The notes under the pieces are model-generated. The model worked only from the letters and a program-made list of their open reading frames with translations. It was not told the DNA's origin and searched no databases. A program made the translations under genes and the position numbers. From the NCBI GenBank assembly GCA_902485915.1, contig CABTMH010000189.1, positions 1 through 6,077 on the forward strand: a stretch of 6,077 bases of DNA. Direction: 5' to 3'. This DNA is from an uncultured Oribacterium sp. GTDB taxonomy: Bacteria; Bacillota; Clostridia; Lachnospirales; Lachnospiraceae. The stretch's first letter is position 1. Each line of letters opens with the position of its first letter. This document shows, in pieces, positions 1 to 5,002 of the stretch.

Positions 1-2
1 GG

Positions 3-1094
3 CGCGACACCATGGAGGACATCATCCTCGCGATCAACCCGGAAAACGAAGGCGGCGAGGGGCTTGCGGATCACTATATCGAGGCCTTCCGGGCGTACCG
101 TGAGGCGGAAGCCGCGAAGGAGACGAAAAGCACGACCACGACGGCACGACAGGAGGGGAGCGCGGATACCTATCGACCGACGCATACCCGCCGTCCGGCC
201 CAGGTGAAGATCTACCTCGGGAAGCTGTTCCGTCTCTTCATCCATGAGCACGACTGGGTACTCCTCCCGCTGTCGGCCATCATCTCGCTCATGGTGGCCT
301 TCGTCGTCGGGAAGAGCCTGTTTGCCAATATGGAGCGCCTGCAGGCGGGTGCCTTCGCCCTCGTCTGCGTCTGCATCTGGAACGGCTTCTTCAATTCCAT
401 CCAGGTCGTCTGCCGGGAGCGTGCGATCATCAAGCGGGAGCACCGCGCGGGACTCCATATCAGTGCGTATATCATGGCACACATGCTGTACCAGGCGCTG
501 ATCTGCCTCCTGCAGGTCCTGATTTCCGTCGGCATCTATGTCTGGTACGGCATCCGCTTCCCGGTCGGCAGCATTGTCACAGGAAACTTCCTGGTTGACT
601 TCGCGATGACGCTCTGGATCATCACCTATGCCGCTGACCTCGTCGCGCTGATGGTGTCCTGCATCGTGCGCACGACGACCTCGGCGATGACCGTCATGCC
701 GTTCCTGCTCATCGTGCAGCTCGTATTTGCCGGCATCATCTTCCCGTTTGACGGAGGCGCCGCAGAGCTCGTCGAGAAACTGACCATCAGCCACTGGGGC
801 ACCGTCGCGATCTGCTCTATCGCCGATTACAACGCGCTGCCGAGCCATGCGCTCTTCGCCTCGATCTATCAGTTTCGGAGCATTCCGGAGGTGCAGAAGA
901 TCGTCGATTACATCCAGTCCTCGGATCTCCGCATGAAGATGGATATCCTCTGCGCGAAGCAGATGCAGAATCCGCTCTATGCCGGCACCGTGCAGAACAT
1001 CCTGAAGAGCTGGGGCGTCATCCTGCTGATCGGCCTCGTTGCCATCGTGGTCGGTATCATCAGCCTCGAGTTCATCGACCGGGATAAGCGATAG
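3..1094 (+). CDS. ABCG-like ABC transporter, C-terminal permease part (5' end cut off by window edge)
   Basis: This is the C-terminal portion of a fused ATPase-permease protein that moves an unknown substrate across the cytoplasmic membrane. The frame is open to the left edge. The first ATG (position 12) has no ribosome binding site in view and is probably internal. Numbering from that Met, residues 1-30 (IILAINPENEGGEGLADHYI) resemble the end of an ABCG-type nucleotide-binding domain. Residues 31-62 are a polar Thr/Ala/Glu-rich linker. Six hydrophobic segments follow, at about 82-102, 112-134, 152-178, 195-219, 224-246 and 332-354. The stretch ERAIIKREHRAGL (136-148) fits the ERxxxxRExxxG element between helices 2 and 3 of ABCG-type permeases. 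A longer, mostly polar loop (247-331) precedes the last helix, as in ABC2_membrane proteins. Clostridial relatives often carry FHA domains further upstream; that cannot be seen here. Substrate unknown. Confidence 0.85.
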   Translation, partial: RDTMEDIILAINPENEGGEGLADHYIEAFRAYREAEAAKETKSTTTTARQEGSADTYRPTHTRRPAQVKIYLGKLFRLFIHEHDWVLLPLSAIISLMVAFVVGKSLFANMERLQAGAFALVCVCIWNGFFNSIQVVCRERAIIKREHRAGLHISAYIMAHMLYQALICLLQVLISVGIYVWYGIRFPVGSIVTGNFLVDFAMTLWIITYAADLVALMVSCIVRTTTSAMTVMPFLLIVQLVFAGIIFPFDGGAAELVEKLTISHWGTVAICSIADYNALPSHALFASIYQFRSIPEVQKIVDYIQSSDLRMKMDILCAKQMQNPLYAGTVQNILKSWGVILLIGLVAIVVGIISLEFIDRDKR

Positions 1095-1193
1095 TGAATA
1101 TGTCCGTATCGAAGCTCTAAACGAAGAGGGGCGTTATCTGGTGAAAAAAGGACAGACATGACAGAAAAGCACGGCAGGGGCTTGATTGCTTTG

Positions 1194-1221
1194 TTGACTT
1201 TCGTTAAAATACTAGTAAAAT
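1194..1221 (+). promoter_or_regulatory. Sigma-A-type promoter of the LacI-family gene
   Basis: The -35 hexamer TTGACT (1194-1199) and the -10 hexamer TAAAAT (1216-1221) each match the consensus at five of six positions and are 16 bases apart. The surrounding AT-rich stretch stands out from the GC-rich coding sequence. Transcription should begin near 1228, about 50 bases before the chosen ATG. No clear terminator with a T run is seen between the ABC gene stop (1094) and this promoter, so some read-through is possible. Confidence 0.7.
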
Positions 1222-1226
1222 ATATT

Positions 1227-1257
1227 CAGTTGATTAAACCAGTTAACTGTTGCAACA
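1227..1257. promoter_or_regulatory. Operator-like palindromes at the LacI-family gene start of transcription
   Basis: Two perfect 10-bp palindromes overlap by two bases: CAGTTAACTG (1240-1249) and TGTTGCAACA (1248-1257). The first is also the right arm of a wider inverted repeat, CAGTT (1227-1231) with AACTG (1245-1249). They lie from about +1 to +30 relative to the predicted start of transcription, a typical place for a repressor to block its own promoter. The sequence shows the symmetry directly. Binding by the encoded regulator is inference, and neither palindrome has the central CG usual in LacI-family sites. Confidence 0.4.
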
Positions 1258-1265
1258 TGTCGAAT

Positions 1266-1273
1266 GGGGGAAG
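1266..1273 (+). promoter_or_regulatory. Ribosome binding site that sets the LacI-family start
   Basis: The G-rich GGGGGAAG sits three bases before ATG 1277. A longer reading from TTG at 1250 is possible, but it lacks a ribosome binding site, starts within the palindromes and adds nine residues before the usual family N-terminus. ATG 1277 is therefore preferred. Confidence 0.6.
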
Positions 1274-1276
1274 ACG

Positions 1277-2287
1277 ATGGGACGTGATGGAAAAATAACC
1301 ATTAAGGACATCGCCGAGATGGCTGGGGTTTCGAAGACGACAGTTTCGTTCTATCTGAACGGGAAAACCGAGAAGATGTCTGAGGAAACCCGTATGAAGA
1401 TTCAGGAGATCATCCTCCGAACCAACTACCGTCCGAATGTTGCTGCCCGTACACTGAACCAGAAGAAAACGAACCTCATCGGTGTCATCATCGGTGATAT
1501 CACGAACACCTTCTCAAATAAAATCGTGAAGGGGATCGAGGATACCGCTCGAAAGCATGGCTACCAGACGCTGATCGGAAATTCAGGCTATGATCCGAGG
1601 CGGGAGTCCAGCTACGTGAATCGTATGCTGACCCTTGGCGCGGATGGCTTCATCATCCAGCCTACCCCGGGCTTCCATGTGACCTCGAAGCTGATCACGG
1701 ATCTTAAGAAACCGTTCGTCTACTTCGACAGTAAGGTGTATGAGGATGATTCCTTCTGGGTAAAGACCGATAACTATACGGCGACCCATAAGGCGATGCA
1801 GGAGCTGATCGCGCGCGGTTATCGGAACTTCCTGATGATCGGTGCCGATCCGTCGAAGCTGAGTACACGTATCGAGCGTTCCTCCGGCTTCATCGACTGT
1901 ATCACAGAGAGCGGTCTCAGCTTCCAGAGTCTGGAGATCCGCGATGGCGAGATCAACCATGCAGATATTCTCTCCTTCGTGCAGAGAAATCTGAAGGATA
2001 CAGATGCAACCCTGGTGTATGTTCCGAACTGCTGGGCACTTCCGGAGGTCTGTGATGCATTACAGCCGCTCCGTGATCTGATTCCGCAGAAGCTCGGCAT
2101 CATCGGTTTCGATAATACCGAATGGGCTTCCTTCTCCAGCCCGAGAATCACGACCATCGTCCAGCCTGCCTACGAGGAGGGACAGAAGGCCGCTGAAATC
2201 CTCATCGATCAGATCGAGGAGAAATACGAGGAGAAGTCTCATCAGACGCTTAAGTGCTCTGTACATTGGAGTGAATCAACACTGTAA
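1277..2287 (+). CDS. LacI-family transcriptional regulator
   Basis: This is a cytoplasmic DNA-binding regulator of 336 residues, normal for LacI/GalR proteins. Residues 8-28 form the N-terminal helix-turn-helix (IKDIAEMAGVSKTTVSFYLNG). The recognition helix reads SKTTVSFYLNG, with Phe where Arg or His is common after TVS. The hinge helix is YRPNVAARTL (51-60), ending in the Leu that in this family wedges into the central CG step of the operator. From about residue 66 (LIGVIIGDITNTFSNKIVKG) the protein follows the sugar-binding periplasmic-binding-protein fold, including GADGFIIQPT (121-130) and the family signature GIIGFDNTEW...PRITTIVQP (274-297). The body resembles KdgR-type members, but the effector cannot be named from sequence. 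It has its own promoter and likely autoregulatory palindromes. No sugar uptake or catabolic gene lies beside it, so its target may be elsewhere or may be the MATE gene downstream. Confidence 0.95.
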   Translation: MGRDGKITIKDIAEMAGVSKTTVSFYLNGKTEKMSEETRMKIQEIILRTNYRPNVAARTLNQKKTNLIGVIIGDITNTFSNKIVKGIEDTARKHGYQTLIGNSGYDPRRESSYVNRMLTLGADGFIIQPTPGFHVTSKLITDLKKPFVYFDSKVYEDDSFWVKTDNYTATHKAMQELIARGYRNFLMIGADPSKLSTRIERSSGFIDCITESGLSFQSLEIRDGEINHADILSFVQRNLKDTDATLVYVPNCWALPEVCDALQPLRDLIPQKLGIIGFDNTEWASFSSPRITTIVQPAYEEGQKAAEILIDQIEEKYEEKSHQTLKCSVHWSESTL

Positions 2288-2300
2288 CCCCCTTACAGTG
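2280..2300. repeat. Perfect inverted repeat over the LacI-family gene stop codon
   Basis: CACTGTAA (2280-2287) and TTACAGTG (2293-2300) pair perfectly over 8 bp around a CCCCC loop, and the left arm contains the TAA stop. No T tract follows, so it is a poor intrinsic terminator. It could be a 3'-end stabilising hairpin or, as DNA, a protein-binding palindrome. Its arms (CTGTAA/TTACAG) resemble those of the operator at 2585-2598. Confidence 0.5.
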
Positions 2301-2340
2301 GGATTCCCTTTCTCTCCAACCTACAGAACCTTTAGCTATG

Positions 2341-2410
2341 CGGGTGGAAGCACTAGCTACGTTTCCGCTCGTGATGGCAGCTGTCAGGTATAAGCAGCCA
2401 GGACACTGCC
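2341..2410 (+). ncRNA. Candidate structured RNA or 3'UTR (two hairpins before the terminator)
   Basis: Hairpin 1 pairs 2341-2351 with 2361-2371 over 11 consecutive positions, three of them G-U or U-G wobbles, with a 9-base loop. The wobbles work only in the + strand transcript, which favours an RNA on this strand. Hairpin 2 pairs GGCAG (2376-2380) with CTGCC (2406-2410) and, past a bulged C, TGTC (2382-2385) with GACA (2402-2405). A strong terminator follows at once. It may be the 3'UTR of the LacI-family mRNA or a processed small RNA. It matches no RNA family I recognise, and no dedicated promoter is evident directly upstream. Confidence 0.3.
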
Positions 2411-2417
2411 GCATATA

Positions 2418-2456
2418 AAAACCGCCCGGCACTTTTGTGGTGTGCCGGGCGGTTTT
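2418..2456 (+). terminator. Strong intrinsic terminator after the LacI-family gene
   Basis: AAAACCGCCCGGCAC (2418-2432) pairs perfectly over 15 bp with 2442-2456 around a 9-base loop (TTTTGTGGT). The stem is GC-rich in the middle, ends in TTTT and is followed by CTATT. The A run on the left arm mirrors the T run, so the signal could also stop transcription from the other strand. It lies 130 bases after the LacI-family stop and should isolate that unit from the MATE gene. Confidence 0.93.
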
Positions 2457-2547
2457 CTATTGCCATGGGAGCCTGGGATGTCAGGAGCTGGCCGTTCAGC
2501 TATGGGACCCGCCCTCGACGCGGCTCTGTAAATCCCTGCCCAGACTA

Positions 2548-2576
2548 TGGAAATGCGCGTTCGAATCCGCTATAAT
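2548..2576 (+). promoter_or_regulatory. Sigma-A-type promoter of the MATE gene
   Basis: A perfect -10 TATAAT (2571-2576) lies 17 bases after a partial -35, TGGAAA (2548-2553, four of six matches). Transcription should start near 2583, about 32 bases before the chosen start codon. Its place after the terminator makes the MATE gene a separate unit. Confidence 0.7.
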
Positions 2577-2584
2577 GAACGCTG

Positions 2585-2598
2585 TGAAAACGCTTACA
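2585..2598. promoter_or_regulatory. cre-like / LacI-family operator in front of the MATE gene
   Basis: TGAAAACGCTTACA matches the Bacillota catabolite-responsive element consensus TGWAARCGYTWNCW at all 14 positions, with CTGT and CAG extending the partial symmetry (CTGTGA...TTACAG). It starts about two bases after the predicted transcription start, where a bound repressor would block initiation or early elongation. Because LacI-family proteins share the central CG architecture, either CcpA or the LacI-family protein encoded at 1277-2287 could bind. The site is seen in sequence; the binder is inference. Confidence 0.75.
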
Positions 2599-2614
2599 GG
2601 GAATGAGGCCGACC

Positions 2615-4036
2615 ATGTACTATAAATTACTGAAACTGAAAAACCGTGTTTATGATGCAGCACAGATCGACTGGGACCACATGATGTTCGATCGTTCGGC
2701 GATCTGGAAGCTGCTGATCCCGCTGATGATCGAGAATCTGCTCGCGAGCTTCATGGGTATGGCGGATTCCATGATGGTCACCCGGATCGGCAGTGCGGCG
2801 ATCTCGGCCGTTTCCCTCACAGATTCCATCAACAACCTCGTCATCCAGATGTTTTCCGCGATGGCGACCGGTGGCACGATTCTCTGCTCGCAGTACATCG
2901 GCAGCGGTGACTCGAAGAAGGCCAATGCAGCTGCCCGCCAGGTCGTGTTATCGGTGACGTCGATCGCCATCGTCATCACGCTCTTTGCGGAGGCCCTGAA
3001 CGGTCAGATCCTCCGACTCGTGTTCGGCAGCGTGGAGCCGGCGGTGCTGTCCGCGGCGAAAACCTACTTCCGCTTTACCGCAGCCTCCTTCCCGTTCCTC
3101 GGGCTCTATCAGATCGGTGCCGCCTTTTATCGTGCCGGCGGAAACAGCCGCTTCCCGATGAGGGTTTCGGTGTTTTCGAACGCGATGAACATCATCGGAA
3201 ACGCCATCTTCATCTTCGGTTTCGGCTGGGGTGTCGCCGGTGCAGCGTTATCGACCCTGCTGAGCCGTATCCTGGCGGCGATTATCCTCTTCGTGTTCCT
3301 GCGGAAGCCGAAGCAGATCATCGTGGTGCGGGATTACCGAATCAGACCGGATTTCGATATGATCGCACGAATCCTCGCCATCGGTATCCCGTCCGGCATC
3401 GAAAACAGCATGTTCCAGTTCGGTAAGCTCGCCATCCAGTCCTCGGTATCGACCCTCGGCACGACCGCCATCGCGGCACAGGCCATGGCCATCATCTTCG
3501 AGAACATCAACGGGATCGGCGGACTCGCGGTCGGCATCGGCCTCATGACGATGGTGGGGCAGACACTCGGTGCCGGACGGAAGGAGGAGGCGAAGTACTA
3601 TATCGTCCACCTCATGGATATCTCGAACTGGGTCATCATCATCTCCTGTGTCATCACCTTCGTCGCCTGCAAACCGGTGATGTGGCTCGCCGGACTGGAG
3701 CCGGAGGCCGCGAAGATCTGCTACGACATGGTCATCTTCATCACGATCTCGAAAATCCTCGTCTGGGTACCGAGTTTTATTCCTTCCTATGGACTACGCG
3801 CTGCAGGTGATGTACGATTTACGATGATCGTATCTTCGCTGTCCATGTGGATCACGAGAGTCGCGATGGTAACCTATCTCATCCGTGTATGTGGGATGGG
3901 TCCGATCGCCGTCTGGATCGGCATGGCGAGCGACTGGTGTGTACGTGGGGCCTTCTTCCTGCATCGCTTCATAAGTGGGAAGTGGCTGTCACACTCGGTG
4001 ATCGAGGAACCGGCAGGAGAACACAGTCCGGCGTGA
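2615..4036 (+). CDS. MATE-family efflux transporter
   Basis: This cytoplasmic-membrane protein of 473 residues belongs to the multidrug and toxic compound extrusion family, which expels organic cations, drugs or metabolites in exchange for Na+ or H+. The length is usual and about twelve hydrophobic helices are visible as two MatE repeats (roughly residues 33-195 and 253-415). The N-lobe has IPLMIENLLASFMGMADSMM (35-54), with the Asp at 51 in the usual helix 1 motif, then SQYIGSGD (92-99). The second repeat has GIPSGIENSMFQFG (257-270), with Glu263 at a commonly acidic position, and VGQTLGAGRKEEA (314-326). ATG 2615 is preferred because GAGG (2605-2608) lies six bases upstream. ATG 2603 would place AGGG only one base away. 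It is transcribed alone from its own promoter with a cre-like operator. The nearest terminator-like element downstream is only a weak hairpin over the stop codon. Substrate cannot be predicted. Confidence 0.95.
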   Translation: MYYKLLKLKNRVYDAAQIDWDHMMFDRSAIWKLLIPLMIENLLASFMGMADSMMVTRIGSAAISAVSLTDSINNLVIQMFSAMATGGTILCSQYIGSGDSKKANAAARQVVLSVTSIAIVITLFAEALNGQILRLVFGSVEPAVLSAAKTYFRFTAASFPFLGLYQIGAAFYRAGGNSRFPMRVSVFSNAMNIIGNAIFIFGFGWGVAGAALSTLLSRILAAIILFVFLRKPKQIIVVRDYRIRPDFDMIARILAIGIPSGIENSMFQFGKLAIQSSVSTLGTTAIAAQAMAIIFENINGIGGLAVGIGLMTMVGQTLGAGRKEEAKYYIVHLMDISNWVIIISCVITFVACKPVMWLAGLEPEAAKICYDMVIFITISKILVWVPSFIPSYGLRAAGDVRFTMIVSSLSMWITRVAMVTYLIRVCGMGPIAVWIGMASDWCVRGAFFLHRFISGKWLSHSVIEEPAGEHSPA

Positions 4037-4063
4037 TGCCATCGCGTGCCGGCAGAAGCATCA
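4034..4063 (+). repeat. Weak inverted repeat over the MATE gene stop codon
   Basis: TGATGC (4034-4039, containing the TGA stop) can pair with GCATCA (4058-4063) around an 18-base loop that includes the palindrome TGCCGGCA (4047-4054). No T tract follows, so it is at best an inefficient terminator. Read-through from the MATE gene into the nudC unit is possible. Confidence 0.25.
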
Positions 4064-4102
4064 TTCGGTTGAACGCTGGGATGCGATTCGTATCTCGTCA
4101 CC

Positions 4103-4111
4103 TGATATACT
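4103..4111 (+). promoter_or_regulatory. Extended -10 promoter of the nudC-asparaginase unit
   Basis: TGATATACT contains a -10 TATACT (4106-4111, five of six matches) preceded by the TGN extension at 4103-4105. No good -35 is found 16-18 bases upstream, as expected when an extended -10 carries recognition. Transcription would start near 4118, giving a leader of about 18 bases before ATG 4136. The upstream ATG at 4112 therefore probably lies before the transcription start. Confidence 0.6.
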
Positions 4112-4123
4112 ATGCATATTTTT

Positions 4124-4128
4124 GGAGG
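4124..4128 (+). promoter_or_regulatory. Ribosome binding site that sets the nudC start
   Basis: GGAGG is a full Shine-Dalgarno core with seven bases between it and ATG 4136. A start at ATG 4112 would lie upstream of this site and overlap the -10 region, so it is rejected. Confidence 0.85.
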
Positions 4129-4135
4129 TACTTCC

Positions 4136-5002
4136 ATGATTCAGGATATTTACCCACATAAGCTGATCAACCACTACGATCCATCGAAGACGGCGAAGCC
4201 GGAGAGCTTCGTACTGAACTTCGCCGGTGCACGCCGGGATGCCGTCTTACTGCGTACGCTCGATGCGACGACCTTCACCTTCCCGACCTTTCAGGAGGTA
4301 CAGGCGCAGGGGAACATCCCGGTCGAGACGAGTCATCTGATCTATCTGTTCACTGTGGACGAGGATGATTACTTCCTCCTGCCGGAGGTCGAGCTGAGCC
4401 TTCCGGACTATACGCGGGCGACCCTGCATGATCTGCGCGAGTCCCTGGCCGGTCCGAAGTGGCGTCAGTTCATCAACAGCACGGCACTGCAGCTCAGCAA
4501 CTGGTATCATCAGAATCGTTTCTGTGGCAGCTGCGGTTCCAGGACGAAGCTCGGAAAGATCGAGCGTGCGATCCGCTGCCCGCAGTGCGGCCGCATCATC
4601 TATCCGCGTATCGTACCGGCCGTCATCGTCGGCATCACCCATGGTGATGAGATCATCCTCACGAAGTATGCGCGCGGCTTCGCGCACTATGCGCTCGTCG
4701 CCGGCTTTACGGAGATCGGGGAGACCCTCGAGGAAACGGTGCAGCGGGAGGTGATGGAAGAAGTCGGTCTGAAGGTGAAGAACATCCGCTACTATAAGTC
4801 ACAGCCGTGGGGCATCGTCGATGATATCCTGATGGGCTTTTTCTGTGATGTGGATGGCGATCCGACGATCACGATGGATCAGAGCGAGCTGAAGCTGGCC
4901 TCCTGGTTTAAGCGGGAGGATATCGTCCTGCAGCCGGATGATTTCAGTCTGACGAATGAGATGATGTGCCTCTTTAAGGATGGAAAGGAACCGAGAGCAT
5001 GA
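4136..5002 (+). CDS. nudC: NudC-like Nudix hydrolase (NAD+ diphosphatase type)
   Basis: This cytosolic enzyme of 288 residues belongs to the NudC family, which splits NADH/NAD+ to NMN(H) and AMP and, in characterised members, removes NAD caps from RNA 5' ends. Residues 1-125 form the divergent N-terminal domain. A zinc ribbon follows with CGSC (Cys130, Cys133) and CPQC (Cys148, Cys151). The Nudix box at 190-212 matches GX5EX7REUXEEXGU exactly, with Glu205, Glu208 and Glu209 as metal ligands. Ten residues later comes SQPW (222-225), the NudC hallmark, but it continues GIVDDILMGFF instead of the classical PFPxSLM, so substrate preference may differ from the E. coli enzyme. The length is slightly above the 257 residues of E. 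coli NudC. It overlaps the asparaginase start by four bases, implying translational coupling, and is the first gene of the unit. Metal requirement and activity are inferred from the family. Confidence 0.9.
   Translation: MIQDIYPHKLINHYDPSKTAKPESFVLNFAGARRDAVLLRTLDATTFTFPTFQEVQAQGNIPVETSHLIYLFTVDEDDYFLLPEVELSLPDYTRATLHDLRESLAGPKWRQFINSTALQLSNWYHQNRFCGSCGSRTKLGKIERAIRCPQCGRIIYPRIVPAVIVGITHGDEIILTKYARGFAHYALVAGFTEIGETLEETVQREVMEEVGLKVKNIRYYKSQPWGIVDDILMGFFCDVDGDPTITMDQSELKLASWFKREDIVLQPDDFSLTNEMMCLFKDGKEPRA

Larger units (their letters stand above)
2288..2614. other. 327-base intergenic region between the LacI-family and MATE genes
   Basis: No convincing gene is seen on either strand. Short open frames here lack a ribosome binding site or protein-like composition. 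In order it contains the right arm of the stop-codon hairpin, a pyrimidine-rich stretch (2301-2330), two predicted RNA hairpins (2341-2410), an intrinsic terminator (2418-2456), a stretch with only weak short inverted repeats such as AGCTG/CAGCT (2486-2501), then the promoter and operator for the MATE gene. Confidence 0.7.

Noticed and set aside
2382..2400. TGTCAGGTATAAGCAGCCA resembles the conserved tip of bacterial SRP (4.5S/scRNA) RNA, with TCAGG and AAGCAGCCA.
   Set aside because: The three-pair stem and GNRA-type tetraloop that must lie between the two conserved halves are replaced by only a few bases, and the outer helices and Alu-like domain are missing. Probably chance, or at most a decayed copy.
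2396..2410. AGCCAGGACACTGCC resembles the B12 box of cobalamin riboswitches (AGYCAGGAGACCTGCC).
   Set aside because: A base is missing and another differs. The conserved core upstream (the GGTG...TCC...CCCGC-ACTGT elements) is absent from the 100 bases before it, and the next gene has its own promoter after the terminator.
2250..2432. 60-codon open frame on the minus strand.
   Set aside because: It runs across the terminator, RNA hairpins and the end of the LacI-family gene, with no promoter or ribosome binding site visible. Likely chance.
2521..2570. Pieces like a tRNA: CTGTAAATC (tRNA-Tyr-like anticodon loop) and GTTCGAATCC (T loop).
   Set aside because: The five-base stems flanking both loops do not pair, and no acceptor stem or D arm is found. 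The region instead ends in a promoter.
2603..2605. Earlier ATG for the MATE gene.
   Set aside because: The AGGG upstream is only one base away, too close for initiation. The ATG at 2615 has GAGG six bases before it.
2437..2625. 62-codon open frame between the terminator and the MATE gene.
   Set aside because: It starts inside the terminator stem, has no ribosome binding site, spans the promoter and operator and overlaps the MATE start. The product has no recognisable features.
4112..4114. Earlier ATG for nudC.
   Set aside because: It overlaps the promoter -10 region, lies upstream of the GGAGG site, and adds eight residues outside the family N-terminus.
4247..4687. 146-codon open frame opposite nudC, and other long opposite-strand frames inside the real genes.
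   Set aside because: They are complements of well-supported genes in GC-rich sequence, with low-complexity composition and no family features.
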